Positions 40,555 through 50,617 are shown, counted from the first letter of the stretch. The stretch: DNA of 64,000 nt from Thermoactinomyces sp. DSM 45891 (GCF_900119485.1 NZ_FPJZ01000001.1:474053-538052); one strand, 5' to 3'. A program made the numbers and translations. The notes: generated by a model from the letters alone, not told the origin.

Positions 40555-41151
40555 TTACAACTTTGACTTCTCAAACAGTGGGCAAGAACAGGCTTCTAAC
40601 ATATCCACCAGCAAGGATAGCGAGATCCCCACTACATTAAAATAGCAACCCTCAATCTTTTTAATAAAACTAGCCCCATATCCTTGAATCCCATAAGAAC
40701 CAGCCTTATCCATGGGTTCTCCAGTCTCGATATACCAGTTCATTCTTTGATCCGATAACGGGTTCATCCACACATCTGTGATCGCATGCCTCGATAACGA
40801 ACGCTTTACCTCACCATCCCTAACTTCGATCAAACTAATGCCGCTAAATACTTGATGCCGAGTTCCTTGAAGGCGTGATAGCATCGCAAACGCATCAGCT
40901 GGATCACTCGGCTTTCCGAGAATCCGTCCGCCTTGCACCACAATCGTATCCGCACCAATTACCCAAGCATTTTTCTCTTCCTCAGCCACTTTCGCCGCTT
41001 TACGCAAAGATAATATTTCTACTACTTCACCTGGTTCTATCAAACCTTCTATCTCTTCGCTAACCTCACTCGTCTGCACACGAAAATCCACTTTTAGATG
41101 GGCTAATAATTCACGTCGTCTGGGTGAGCTAGATGCTAAAACAATCTCCAC
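40555..41151 (-). CDS. maf: Maf family nucleotide pyrophosphatase
   Basis: The 198-residue protein starts 'MEIVLASSSPRRRELLAHL', the Maf signature, with 'WVIGADTIVVQGGRILGKP' and 'PMDKAGSYGIQGYGASFIKK' later. The family hydrolyses dTTP/UTP or modified nucleotides and, overexpressed in Bacillus, delays septation. It starts at a GTG. Confidence 0.95.
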   Translation of the reverse strand: MEIVLASSSPRRRELLAHLKVDFRVQTSEVSEEIEGLIEPGEVVEILSLRKAAKVAEEEKNAWVIGADTIVVQGGRILGKPSDPADAFAMLSRLQGTRHQVFSGISLIEVRDGEVKRSLSRHAITDVWMNPLSDQRMNWYIETGEPMDKAGSYGIQGYGASFIKKIEGCYFNVVGISLSLLVDMLEACSCPLFEKSKL

Positions 41152-41281
41152 ATAAGCGCCTTCTTTCGTCCAAAATCCTCATATGTACAAAAAAGCACCT
41201 CATCAAAAAGGTGCAGTCAAAATTATGGTAATTTTAGTTTAGCAAACTTGGCATTATTCAACAAGAATCTAACCAAACTGA

Positions 41282-42412
41282 CTATTGAAATGATTCAATT
41301 AGTTGCTGGTACGAAGTACTATAACGGACTAGCCCTTCTTGAATCATCCATAGCAATGCTGGATTTGGATTCTTCTGGGCTTCCTCGGCTGCTTGTACCG
41401 ACTGATCAATGCCTCTAATCATCTCCGATAAATAATTTTTAGATGTTTGTGGTAAAGAGCTGGCGATTGCCTGTCCATCCGTGAGGAGCTTTCGATGCTT
41501 TTCTAGATACTCTGCTTTAAATGGAAAGGGGGGCGGCGGTTCTTTAGAACTGGTAAGTTGTGCTACGGTTAAGGGTGTCATCTCCTGTACCATTTCATTT
41601 CCTAGATGGATAAACGACTGCAATGATGAATCAATCTGTTTCTTGGTTTCTTTTTGAGACGACTGTATCTTTTTTGAACTTACCGGAATCCCTTTTTGTT
41701 TTAGAAAATGAGACAACTGTCCTGCTTGTTTCTCATCGATTGTCATTCCTACGAGGATTCGATCTGGATTCGTAAACGATAATACTGAAGCAAATCCCTT
41801 TGAACGAAGCTCAAAAACAGCTTTTTGTGCAGCGGATGCGTCACCGTAGCCTCCTGTTTCCATCAAAATAAAAGGCATCTCTGGAAAATGGTTGGGATCG
41901 CCCTGAACAGGGGTTTCTTGTTTCGAATCACTTTTCGGTGTGAGATGTGAATCAATGGAGTTCGTTGGTCGCTTTTGTGAATCACCCGAAAAAAACAGAG
42001 ATAGAACGGATACCCCCATAATCGAACCTAAGATCGTTGCACCTACTATCGATAACACGACCTGTAGCCATGTTTTTTTCCAGTTAAACTTTCGTTTTTT
42101 CGAGTTTCGAGGGGGAGTATGAGGGGAACTCCACTCGATGATCTCTGCCTCCCGATCATCTTCGATCGAGAAAACTTTTCGAAAGCGATACGCACTTAAT
42201 GCATCTAGAAAGGTACGTCCCTGAGCGGGCGATTTCGATTCCACTGGCTCTATGTCTGGAGTTCTCTTTTCTTCCTCATTCTGAATCAGTTCAACGGTCA
42301 CAGACGTAGGTCCCGTTGAAGGGGGATGTGTAGCGACTTTTACCAAATGATCATCCCGAGAATCGTTTACAGCAGACTTTTCTCGTTTGGGCTTTACATT
42401 TACTTTTACCAT
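41282..42412 (-). CDS. spoIIB: Stage II sporulation protein B (SPOR-domain protein)
   Basis: A 376-residue bitopic protein: an acidic/basic cytosolic part, one membrane helix ('VVLSIVGATILGSIMGVSVL', about residues 116-135), a linker and a SPOR-like domain ('ILMETGGYGDASAAQKAVFE'). It then has a helical region. Its position between comC and maf is that of spoIIB in Bacillus, whose product helps engulfment and septal peptidoglycan dissolution. The ATG at 42412 follows GGGAGG; the frame extends upstream without SD. Confidence 0.85.
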   Translation of the reverse strand: MVKVNVKPKREKSAVNDSRDDHLVKVATHPPSTGPTSVTVELIQNEEEKRTPDIEPVESKSPAQGRTFLDALSAYRFRKVFSIEDDREAEIIEWSSPHTPPRNSKKRKFNWKKTWLQVVLSIVGATILGSIMGVSVLSLFFSGDSQKRPTNSIDSHLTPKSDSKQETPVQGDPNHFPEMPFILMETGGYGDASAAQKAVFELRSKGFASVLSFTNPDRILVGMTIDEKQAGQLSHFLKQKGIPVSSKKIQSSQKETKKQIDSSLQSFIHLGNEMVQEMTPLTVAQLTSSKEPPPPFPFKAEYLEKHRKLLTDGQAIASSLPQTSKNYLSEMIRGIDQSVQAAEEAQKNPNPALLWMIQEGLVRYSTSYQQLIESFQ

Positions 42413-42492
42413 AATAGATCCTCCCTCCAGAAACTTTCTATCACAGTATATGGACAAATACCCAAACTAGAACTGCGTACTAGCCAATTTTA

Positions 42493-43176
42493 CTAGAATG
42501 AGAGAAACCATTCTAGATAGCCTGCCCACATCGTTTCTCCTGCCATCCAAGCAATGATCGCCCCGAGTACAATATGTGGACCAAAAGCTATTTTTTGTTT
42601 TCGAGCCATTTGTTTGGTTGTGAACGCTCGTAGCAACACCAACCCACATGCACTCACACATGCGATCCATAGGTGAATAACCCAATTCCATGTACCTAAC
42701 CAAATAAAAAGAGCGGTTAATAGCTTGATATCTCCCCAGCCCATAGAACGAGTAAGCAAGGCCAAAACGATGAACAGGAAAAGAATCCCCACTCCAATCA
42801 ACCATTCCGTATGCAAATACTCCTGATAGGATTCACTCCGAATCTGCTCCACAATCCCTAATCCACACATCACAATCACACATAGATTCGGAATCATCCC
42901 CACCCATAGATCCGACCACACAATCATCCCCATGATCCATAAGATCCCAGTAATGATGAACCATTCAGTGTAATGAGGGAAGGAATTGATAGAAAGTAGA
43001 ATGATCCCATACAACAATGAGATCCCATTCATCCACCATGTGACCTTTTTAGGCAAATCATCTTTCCAGCTACTATGCAGTTGGTTTCGCTTCTGTCTAC
43101 CGGTTAAATATAAGTGTGTAATATTGGGTAATAGCCCGAAAACGAGAATGCATATAATCCATTGCCATGTATTCAA
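42493..43176 (-). CDS. comC: Prepilin peptidase ComC-like (A24 family)
   Basis: A 227-residue polytopic protein with the two catalytic aspartates of type IV prepilin peptidases: 'WSDLWVGMIPNL' (about residue 88) and 'SMGWGDIKLLTALF' (GxGD-like, about residue 147). It should process competence pseudopilins. The N-terminus lacks the two CxxC pairs of the zinc-binding methyltransferase region found in typical ComC, which makes the protein about 20 residues short. It starts at a TTG after TAGGAA. Synteny comC-spoIIB-maf agrees. Confidence 0.85.
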   Translation of the reverse strand: MNTWQWIICILVFGLLPNITHLYLTGRQKRNQLHSSWKDDLPKKVTWWMNGISLLYGIILLSINSFPHYTEWFIITGILWIMGMIVWSDLWVGMIPNLCVIVMCGLGIVEQIRSESYQEYLHTEWLIGVGILFLFIVLALLTRSMGWGDIKLLTALFIWLGTWNWVIHLWIACVSACGLVLLRAFTTKQMARKQKIAFGPHIVLGAIIAWMAGETMWAGYLEWFLSF

Positions 43177-43297
43177 TGTGGGTTCCTACTTCCTAGATTA
43201 TTGTAGTCGACCAACTAACCCTATTTCTGTACAATGGAGTTAATCATTTTCTGTAAATAAGGGTTAGTCATTTTCCACAAACAAGAGGTGAACTACA

Positions 43298-44032
43298 TTG
43301 CTTTCCATTCAAAATATAACCGGTGGTTATTCACGTACAAGCCCCGTTATTCATAACCTTACTTTTCAAGTAAACCCCGGTGAAACAGTTGGTCTCATTG
43401 GGCTAAATGGGGCTGGTAAAAGTACCACGATGAAACATATCCTAGGTCTACTAAACGCACATAGTGGCTCGATCACGATTGATGGGTCCACACTATCTGA
43501 TCAACCAGAAGATTTTCGGTCCAAGATCGGCTACATACCAGAAATGCCTTTGTTTTATCCAGAGTTAACATTATGGGAACACCTTGAATTAACCGCTTCT
43601 GCCTATGGACTATCAGACGAAATCTTTCATAAACGAGCCGAGCAACTCTTACAGCAGTTTCAAATGGAACGGGCTCGTAACTGGTTCCCCGATACATTTT
43701 CCAAAGGAATGCAACAAAAAATTATGATTCTCTGTACCTTTCTCACGGAATGTAAGTATCTGATCGTAGATGAGCCATTTGTGGGACTCGATCCCATTGC
43801 TATCGATGAATTAGCGATGCTCTTACAACAACGTAAAGAGAAGGGAACCGGTATCTTAATCTCGACTCACATACTTGATATGGCTGAGAAACTTTGTGAT
43901 CGATATGTTTGTATTCATCAAGGAAATATTGCCCTTGCGGGGACGATCCAAGAGATGCGAAGCCAGGCCAAGCGTCCACATGCCACCTTGCACGAACTCT
44001 TTATATCGGTTGTAAAAGGGGATCATCGATGA
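43298..44032 (+). CDS. ecsA: ABC transporter ATP-binding protein EcsA
   Basis: A 244-residue ATPase: Walker A 'GLIGLNGAGKSTTMKHILGL', the Q-loop region 'IGYIPEMPLFYPELT', signature 'FSKGMQQKIM' (degenerate LSGGQ) and Walker B 'YLIVDEPFVGLDP'. These are typical of EcsA, which with EcsB affects secretion, intramembrane proteolysis and competence in Bacillus. Its stop overlaps the ecsB start (ATGA). It is divergent from comC. Confidence 0.9.
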   Translation: MLSIQNITGGYSRTSPVIHNLTFQVNPGETVGLIGLNGAGKSTTMKHILGLLNAHSGSITIDGSTLSDQPEDFRSKIGYIPEMPLFYPELTLWEHLELTASAYGLSDEIFHKRAEQLLQQFQMERARNWFPDTFSKGMQQKIMILCTFLTECKYLIVDEPFVGLDPIAIDELAMLLQQRKEKGTGILISTHILDMAEKLCDRYVCIHQGNIALAGTIQEMRSQAKRPHATLHELFISVVKGDHR

Positions 44033-45255
44033 AACAGAATAAACCCTTACTACAACAACGTATCCATATAACATGGACGAAGGCCACGCGAATCATCACT
44101 CTGATCGCAAGCGGCGGAGGGACGCCTCTGGTTCTAGGCATTCTCTTAATTGGTTTTTACGTAGCATATCAAACCCTACTCACGGAGCTACCTGCTACTT
44201 TCCCATTTGATTGGGTTGTATGGGGGATTCTTACATATATCCTCTCAAGCGTAGAATTCCGTCCGTGGATCGAAAAAGCGGATTTAGTTTTTTTACTTCC
44301 TCTCGAGCACACGATGCCCGCTTGGAGAAAAACGGCCTTTTTATACTCAGCAGGTATGGCTATGCTTCGTCTTACCATCGTTCTTTTCCTGCTTTATCCC
44401 CTTTATCGAGTTCGGATCGGTACTTCGTTAGAATGGTGGACGGCAATTAGTATGTTACTCGCTCTACAAGTTTGGACTTTGTGGGTACGGGTGATGGAAG
44501 ACCATCGCAAGCTCCAAGGATTTTCGAACATATTGGATCAGGCTTGCCTTTGGGGAATTACGGCATTTCTCGTATTTTGGTCACTCCATCCCTATCAAAT
44601 CTACACCGTGCTAGCTCTATTTCTTCCAATCGCTCATTCTATTTGGCTATATAAAACGACCAAAACCAGCCAAATGCCGTGGATGATCTGGCAAAAAAGA
44701 GAATCGATCATACGACATCGTTGGCAATCACTTGCTAGTTGGTTTGTAGAGTTGCGAGGAGTCGAGCCACCGATTAAAAAAAGAACATGGCTTATCGCTA
44801 TCATCCATCGCTTTACAACAAAAAAGGAGCCATTTACCTATTTATACTGGCGCACCTTGATCAGGCGAAGTGACTTGTTTGCTAGTTTTTATCGGATTTG
44901 GATCTGGGCAGCCCTCTTCGTCGTCAGCCTTCCTTATGCATGGGTATCTTGGGCGATTACTCCCCTTGCAATCGGTCTCTTCGTTCTTCAAATGCCTAGA
45001 TTAATCACTCAGCAAACGTATCCACTCTGGGTAAAACTGTATCCCGTATCTGCCCGGCGAGCCGTTCATAGCTGGGCTACCATCACCCGAATCCTCACAG
45101 CTCTACTTGGCCTCCTACTTGTTATCATGCCCCTTGTAATGAAACGGGTGAGTTATATCGAAGCGATGATTCTGCTACTTATCACCTGGGCGATAGGATT
45201 TGTGATTATAGGTTGGAATAAACGGAAGTTGTCTCATTCCAATCAAGTGAATTAG
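44029..45255 (+). CDS. ecsB: ABC transporter permease EcsB
   Basis: A 408-residue protein with about nine hydrophobic helices and long basic loops, starting at the ATG at 44029 ('MKQNKPLLQQRIHITWTKA'). 'EFRPWIEKADLVFLLPLEHT' (about residues 80-99) is characteristic of EcsB. It is translationally coupled to ecsA. A longer in-frame extension upstream lies inside ecsA and is not used. Confidence 0.9.
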   Translation: MKQNKPLLQQRIHITWTKATRIITLIASGGGTPLVLGILLIGFYVAYQTLLTELPATFPFDWVVWGILTYILSSVEFRPWIEKADLVFLLPLEHTMPAWRKTAFLYSAGMAMLRLTIVLFLLYPLYRVRIGTSLEWWTAISMLLALQVWTLWVRVMEDHRKLQGFSNILDQACLWGITAFLVFWSLHPYQIYTVLALFLPIAHSIWLYKTTKTSQMPWMIWQKRESIIRHRWQSLASWFVELRGVEPPIKKRTWLIAIIHRFTTKKEPFTYLYWRTLIRRSDLFASFYRIWIWAALFVVSLPYAWVSWAITPLAIGLFVLQMPRLITQQTYPLWVKLYPVSARRAVHSWATITRILTALLGLLLVIMPLVMKRVSYIEAMILLLITWAIGFVIIGWNKRKLSHSNQVN

Positions 45256-45345
45256 TAGAGATAATAAAGAGCTTACAGAGGTTATCGAAAAGGTTGAATC
45301 AAGCTTACGAATGCTTTCAATAGCCGATTTATCAACAAACAACAC

Positions 45346-45391
45346 AAAAAAGCATGATGGAAAGAAACTATCGCTTCCCATCATGCTTTTT
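45346..45391. terminator. Bidirectional terminator between ecsB and the Sco gene
   Basis: AAAAAGCATGATGG / CCATCATGCTTTTTC stem (one or two unpaired bases), A- and T-flanked. Confidence 0.85.
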
Positions 45392-45396
45392 CTTAT

Positions 45397-46053
45397 CTAC
45401 TTACTACCCAACACTTCTTTCACATCTTTTTTAATTAAAGCTTGATCTGGATTCATTCCGTTATAAAACTTACGAACTTTACCCGTTCCATCCACTAAGT
45501 AAAATTGAACTGGATGTTGGAAGAGTGGTTTTCCGCCCTGAACTTGGCTCTCTTGCTTCTCCACTGTCCCCTTGAAAGTCTCACGCGCTAATTTCTCCAT
45601 ATCAGAGAGCGCATATCCCGTTAAGAAATGCCAATTAGAAAAATCAGCTTTATGCTTCTCTCCGAACGCCTTCAACACCGCAGGCTTATCTGTCTCTGGA
45701 TCAACACTAAAAGAGACAATCTCTACATTTAATCCATCTGCCTTCAAATCTTCTTGGATTTTCCTCATATTCGCGGTCATAGGAGGACAAACATCTGGGC
45801 AACTAGTAAAAATAAAATTACTTAAATATACTTTTCCTTTTAAATCCTGACTTCCGAATTTCTTCCCATCTTGATCCGTATATGTAAACTCTGGAACCAG
45901 CCAATTATCTCTCGTTACATCATTTGTAGAAGTGCTTGCTGCTTGCTGATTTGCCATTTCTTTATGCCCAGCATGATCGTTCGATTTAGAGCATCCCATT
46001 ACCATACTCATAACACCAACTGCTACTGCTCCTACTATTAAGAAACGTTTCAT
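45397..46053 (-). CDS. Sco/SenC-type copper chaperone lipoprotein
   Basis: The 218-residue protein has a lipobox 'MSMVMGCSKS' (Cys at about residue 21) and a thioredoxin-like fold with the copper motif 'FTSCPDVCPPMTANM' (CxxxC) and the distant His in 'LFQHPVQFYLVDG'. Sco proteins deliver copper to the CuA centre of cytochrome c oxidase on the outer membrane face. It is similar to the B. subtilis YpmQ/BsSco protein. It is monocistronic. Confidence 0.93.
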   Translation of the reverse strand: MKRFLIVGAVAVGVMSMVMGCSKSNDHAGHKEMANQQAASTSTNDVTRDNWLVPEFTYTDQDGKKFGSQDLKGKVYLSNFIFTSCPDVCPPMTANMRKIQEDLKADGLNVEIVSFSVDPETDKPAVLKAFGEKHKADFSNWHFLTGYALSDMEKLARETFKGTVEKQESQVQGGKPLFQHPVQFYLVDGTGKVRKFYNGMNPDQALIKKDVKEVLGSK

Positions 46054-46187
46054 TTTCCTCGCCTACCTACTCTATCATTTTCCTTCTATATTATTCCAGA
46101 AAAACTCATTGTGCAATAGCTCACATGAATCATTCTACCACTTTCAGCAATTCTCTGCTCATCCACTTATCCGTATCTCGGTCTACA

Positions 46188-47000
46188 CTATCCTATCTTT
46201 TGCCCTACTAGATACATCAAATGATACGTTGCATATACACCTGATCCCATTTGATAGATTTGATCATATTGGTCCATCACTCGTGGGAGTAGTTTTCGAT
46301 ATACGGATAATGATGGTTTCGTTTCACTATAATTGGCTCCGGTCTCCTTAATACTTTGTAAAAAATCCCGACAACTAGAATACGGAATCCGTTTCCAATC
46401 CTCTATTCCCTCTAACATCGTCAGCTCAGCTTGTTTCCATACCTCTTGCCATTTCTCCAATGAATGCATCAGTAGACGATGCTGACTTGATTCAATCAGG
46501 AGTTCTTTTTCTATTTTTTGGAAGGTAGTCGCTAACTCTCGAAAAGTGTCTTGCCCGAATGTAGAAGAGACTAGCCATCCAGTAGGTTTAAGCGCTTCTG
46601 CCCACGAATGCACAGTACTCTTTGGATTCGTTAACCATTGAATCGTCGCATTGGAGATAATGAGATCAAAGGAGCCAGAAACTAGCTGTTTAAACTCTTC
46701 TGCATCCCCTGCGATCCAATGAACATGAGGGCTTTTCACTTTTTCTTTTGCCACTTCCATCATTCTAGGAGCTAGATCGATGGCCACGATCTCTGCATAT
46801 GGATATCGATCAATAAGGAGACTAGTTAAATACCCCGTGCCACAACCAATTTCACAGATTCTCTCTACTGGATTTCTCCTATACGAGAGAAGTTTAATCA
46901 ATTGATGGGCCATCTGCTTCTGCACCTTTGCCTGTTGATCATATGTCAAAACGGAACGATTGAAACGATTCGCTACTTTGGCTTTACGAATGCTCTCCAT
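46188..47000 (-). CDS. bioC: Malonyl-ACP O-methyltransferase BioC
   Basis: The 270-residue SAM-dependent methyltransferase reads 'VANRFNRSVLTYDQQAKVQK' at the start (BioC hallmark), the SAM loop 'ICEIGCGTGYLTSLL' and 'FDLIISNATIQWL'. It methylates malonyl-ACP to start pimeloyl synthesis by the fatty-acid enzymes. It is the last gene of the bio operon and overlaps bioH by 17 bp, with its own SD AAGGAG. Confidence 0.94.
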   Translation of the reverse strand: MESIRKAKVANRFNRSVLTYDQQAKVQKQMAHQLIKLLSYRRNPVERICEIGCGTGYLTSLLIDRYPYAEIVAIDLAPRMMEVAKEKVKSPHVHWIAGDAEEFKQLVSGSFDLIISNATIQWLTNPKSTVHSWAEALKPTGWLVSSTFGQDTFRELATTFQKIEKELLIESSQHRLLMHSLEKWQEVWKQAELTMLEGIEDWKRIPYSSCRDFLQSIKETGANYSETKPSLSVYRKLLPRVMDQYDQIYQMGSGVYATYHLMYLVGQKIG

Positions 47001-47721
47001 GTAGACACTCCTTTATCCACTGCTGAAAACGCTCCTTTTGCGTCCAAAAACAAGCATGGCCGCTCTCAGTCCAAATCGTACAATCCGCGTTAGGAAGTTG
47101 TTTTGCTAGATTCAATGTCGCCGTGGTAGGACAGATATCATCTTTCGATCCCGTCAATAGAAAAACAGGGGTCAAAATCTCCTTCCCTCGACCGCGAAGT
47201 GAAAATTCTCGTAAAAAATCAAGCCCTGCTTGTAAAGAGGCGAGGGAAGGCAGATGCTTCCGAAACACCTCCTGCCATCTCTTTCCCCATCCATCCTCAT
47301 GTTCAAGCAACGAAAACATTTTTTGATCAAATGAACGAATCACTTCCTGTCTATTCGAACATAGTTGCTTTTTCATCCTTCTAAGTACACGTTCATCCCA
47401 TCCTATATCATCATGACCCTGCTTCATAAAATCAGCCACACCACCGATGAGAAAAAGGCAATTGATCCGCCCAGGAAAACGAAGAGTCAGCTCCAAAGCA
47501 ACCATCGCTCCTAAAGACCACCCCACCACTGTTACTTCATCTTCTTCCATCTTCCCCAATGTTTGGATCGCCTGTTCCATCACGTGCTCTACCTGTTCAC
47601 AATGACAAAATGAGAGCGTAACATGATGATAATCAGGCCACTCCCCATGAAATGGCTCCCAAATCCCTTCCGGAACCGACCAGCCCGAGATCCATAAAAA
47701 TGCATGCTCTTTTCTACTCAT
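46984..47721 (-). CDS. bioH: Alpha/beta hydrolase, pimeloyl-ACP methyl ester esterase (BioH-like)
   Basis: The 245-residue hydrolase has nucleophile elbow 'VVGWSLGAMVALE' (Ser at about 69), acid in 'TGSKDDICP' and His in 'TESGHACFW'. Placed between bioF and bioC, it would remove the methyl group that BioC adds, releasing pimeloyl-ACP. Primary sequence alone only says alpha/beta hydrolase; the role rests on the operon. Its start overlaps the bioF stop (ATGA). Confidence 0.82.
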   Translation of the reverse strand: MSRKEHAFLWISGWSVPEGIWEPFHGEWPDYHHVTLSFCHCEQVEHVMEQAIQTLGKMEEDEVTVVGWSLGAMVALELTLRFPGRINCLFLIGGVADFMKQGHDDIGWDERVLRRMKKQLCSNRQEVIRSFDQKMFSLLEHEDGWGKRWQEVFRKHLPSLASLQAGLDFLREFSLRGRGKEILTPVFLLTGSKDDICPTTATLNLAKQLPNADCTIWTESGHACFWTQKERFQQWIKECLHGEHS

Positions 47722-48917
47722 GTAATCACCTTACATTCATGTCCAATTTGACCAATCTTACGAATCGCTTCTTGTACATCCCCGTCTCGATGACTTGCCA
47801 TCAAGGAAAACCGAACCCGTGCTTCTCCTCGAAGAACAGTCGGTGGTCTGATCGCCACAGCCAGTATTCCGCACTCGACTAATCGGCGGCTAAACTGAAG
47901 TGTAGTCGAACTCTCCCCTAGCACAATCGGAATGATCGGTGTCATAGAGTGGGTGAGCCTAAATCCACATTGAGAAAGCTCTTCACGAAAATAGAGACAC
48001 TTTCTCGCCAGGTCTTGACGTAGTAAATCCCCCTGTTGCACCAGTTGCAAAGAGCGACGGATGGCTGAAATGATCACTGGGGAAAGCGCTGTCGTATAGA
48101 TAAAACTACGAGCCGTATGAATGAGATAGCGAATCCATTCCCTTCTTCCCGCCACATAAGCTCCATATACGCCAAACGCTTTACTAAATGTCCCCATGTG
48201 CAAATCCACTTGCTCGGCAATACCTAGCTCGTGAGCCAAACCTCTCCCTTGTGCCCCAATCACTCCCACACTATGAGCCTCATCCACAAATAAGGCCGCA
48301 CCATAGCGCTCTTTTAGATAAACGATTTCCTGAAGGGGTGCGAGATCTCCATCCATACTAAACACCGCATCTGTTACGATTACCTTTCGCCCGATCCCTT
48401 TTTGATCCGCCTTTTTCAAATGGGTCTCCAAATGGTCCACATCTCGATGACGATACCGATAGTGGGTCGCACCACTAAGACGAATCCCATCCACGATACT
48501 AGCATGATTAAACCGATCGCTAAATACCGCATCTCCTCTCCCTAATAACGAAGACAAAACACCCAGATTTGCCATATAACCATTGCCGAAAACCAATGTA
48601 GCTTCGGACTCTTGCCAGTTCGCTAATTCCGATTCTAGTCGAGCTGTCTCTTCCTCATGCCCCACAATTAAACGGGAAGAAGGAGCCCCTGCACCCGCCC
48701 CCCGTTCTATCGCTTGCCTAATCGCATCAGCCAATTGAGGGTGACCTGCTAAGCCTAGATAATTATTGGAAGAAAGATTAAGCAATGATTTCCCTTCATG
48801 CAAACATACCGGTTGCGCAGATTCCGTGACTACTCTCAATTCACGTGTTAAATCCTGTTCCGCCATACGCCCCAATTCTTCTTCAATCCAATGGTCCCAA
48901 TGGTTTACAGCGCGCAT
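47718..48917 (-). CDS. bioF: 8-amino-7-oxononanoate synthase BioF
   Basis: The 399-residue PLP enzyme of the alpha-oxoamine synthase family contains 'NLSSNNYLGLAGHPQL', 'LFVDEAHSVGVIGAQGRG' and the PLP lysine in 'HMGTFSKAFGVYGAYVAG'. It condenses pimeloyl-ACP (or CoA) with alanine. It overlaps bioB by 13 bp. Confidence 0.95.
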   Translation of the reverse strand: MRAVNHWDHWIEEELGRMAEQDLTRELRVVTESAQPVCLHEGKSLLNLSSNNYLGLAGHPQLADAIRQAIERGAGAGAPSSRLIVGHEEETARLESELANWQESEATLVFGNGYMANLGVLSSLLGRGDAVFSDRFNHASIVDGIRLSGATHYRYRHRDVDHLETHLKKADQKGIGRKVIVTDAVFSMDGDLAPLQEIVYLKERYGAALFVDEAHSVGVIGAQGRGLAHELGIAEQVDLHMGTFSKAFGVYGAYVAGRREWIRYLIHTARSFIYTTALSPVIISAIRRSLQLVQQGDLLRQDLARKCLYFREELSQCGFRLTHSMTPIIPIVLGESSTTLQFSRRLVECGILAVAIRPPTVLRGEARVRFSLMASHRDGDVQEAIRKIGQIGHECKVIT

Positions 48918-49900
48918 TCTTCAATCTCAAATCCCAAATCTTCAATAATCTGATGATCTATTAAAGAGGCTTGTCCTTCCGTCGTCAGGTAGTCCCCCAC
49001 AAAGATCGCATTTGCAGGATAGAGGGAGAGTGGTTGCAAATGGCGCAGATTCACTTCTCTGCCCCCAGAAACCCGGATTTCTTTACTTGGATTGATAAAT
49101 CTCATTAGAGCTAACACCTTCAAACAGTAACGTGGATCTAAATCTTGTGTATCTTCTAGCGGCGTTCCTTTAATCGAATGAAGAAAGTTTACAGGGATGG
49201 AATCTGCATCAAGCTCCCTCAGAGCATAAGCTATCTGAACCACTTGCTCCCGAGTCTCTCCCATCCCCACGATACAACCCGAACACGGAGACATTCCAAC
49301 TGTTTTTGCTTGTTCGATGGTTTGCACCCGATGATCATAGTTGTGAGTGGTCGTGATATTAGAGAAATGATCTTTACTTGTATTCAAGTTGTGATTATAA
49401 CGATCGACGCCTGCCGCTTTCAGTCTCTCCGCTTGATCATTTCGTAAGATTCCTAAGCAAGCGCACACTTTCATCTTTAAATCTTGTTTAATCTCTTTTA
49501 CTGCTTCAATCACTTCCTCTAGCTCGTGTTCAGTAGGGCCACGGCCACTTGCTACGATACAATAGGTTCCTGCCTTTCGAGCCAACGCTTCTTTCGCACC
49601 AGCGACGAGAACATCTCTTTTCATCATCGTATATTTCTCAATCGGCGCATCGGAAACGATCGATTGGGAACAATAGCCACAATCTTCTGGACAAAATCCA
49701 CTCTTAGCGTTAATAATCATGTTCAGTTTTACCTTTCTGCCAAAGGTATGATACCGAACTCGAAAAGCGGCTTGTAGTAAGGGAAGTAGCTGAGAATCCT
49801 CTGCATCTAGGATGGATAATGCTTCTTCCATAGTTAGAAGTTCTCCCTGTAGTGCTTTATCAGCGTATCGTTCCCAATTTGTAGATGTGATCGTTAACAT
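48905..49900 (-). CDS. bioB: Biotin synthase BioB
   Basis: The 331-residue radical-SAM enzyme has the cluster motif 'SGFCPEDCGYCSQS' (CxxxCxxC, about residues 70-80), 'CACLGILRNDQAERLKAAGV', 'RYNHNLNTSK' and 'SIPVNFLHSIKGTPLE'. It inserts sulfur into dethiobiotin. SD GGAGGAG lies just before the ATG. Confidence 0.97.
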   Translation of the reverse strand: MLTITSTNWERYADKALQGELLTMEEALSILDAEDSQLLPLLQAAFRVRYHTFGRKVKLNMIINAKSGFCPEDCGYCSQSIVSDAPIEKYTMMKRDVLVAGAKEALARKAGTYCIVASGRGPTEHELEEVIEAVKEIKQDLKMKVCACLGILRNDQAERLKAAGVDRYNHNLNTSKDHFSNITTTHNYDHRVQTIEQAKTVGMSPCSGCIVGMGETREQVVQIAYALRELDADSIPVNFLHSIKGTPLEDTQDLDPRYCLKVLALMRFINPSKEIRVSGGREVNLRHLQPLSLYPANAIFVGDYLTTEGQASLIDHQIIEDLGFEIEECAL

Positions 49901-49912
49901 ATTTGCTCCTCC

Positions 49913-50617
49913 TCATGAATCAATCCACTCGATCAATTCTGTCATATTCACATTCTGTCTCATGGCTTGCCTTATCGTATGAGATGATAGATCCGCTCCT
50001 AGCCATGGAACCGTTCCTAAAACGGGGATCTGGGCCATCTGTTCAATAAAACGGGAATTGTGCGCAACACTTGGATCTTCGTCGGTTTCTCGGAGACCAT
50101 TTAAGATGACACCCATCGGATGTAGCCCCATCTGTCTGGCAACAAGGGTCGTTAGCACGGTATGATTCACTGTACCGAGAAGCGGATGCGCTATAATCAG
50201 AAGTGGCCAGCCGATCTCTTTCGCTAAGTCTGCAACACTGTAATCATGTCGTATTGGAACCATTAGTCCACCAGCACCTTCAACCAATACCACATCATGC
50301 CTTGCTCTTAGCCGTTCGACATGTTGCAGAATTCGCATACGATCTATTTCGATCTCCACTATCTCTGCCGCTAATTGGGGTGCTACTGGTTCACGAAAGC
50401 TATAGGTAACGATTTCTTCAATGGGAGCTGTTATCTCAGCTAATTTTTTTAGCACCATCCCATCACTTTCGGGAGAATCGAGGGCATGTCCGCTTTGCAC
50501 AGGTTTTAGTACCCCTACATCAAAGCCATAATCCCGTAGTGCAAGCGCCAAACCAGCTGTGATCACAGTCTTCCCGATCCCTGTTCCTGTCGCCGTAATA
50601 AAGATTCCTTTGCTCAC
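49913..50617 (-). CDS. bioD: Dethiobiotin synthetase BioD
   Basis: The 234-residue P-loop enzyme starts 'MSKGIFITATGTGIGKTVIT' (Walker A), with 'VGVLKPVQSG' and 'VLVEGAGGLMVP'. It forms the ureido ring from 7,8-diaminopelargonate, CO2 and ATP. Its GTG start overlaps the bioA stop. Confidence 0.96.
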   Translation of the reverse strand: MSKGIFITATGTGIGKTVITAGLALALRDYGFDVGVLKPVQSGHALDSPESDGMVLKKLAEITAPIEEIVTYSFREPVAPQLAAEIVEIEIDRMRILQHVERLRARHDVVLVEGAGGLMVPIRHDYSVADLAKEIGWPLLIIAHPLLGTVNHTVLTTLVARQMGLHPMGVILNGLRETDEDPSVAHNSRFIEQMAQIPVLGTVPWLGADLSSHTIRQAMRQNVNMTELIEWIDS

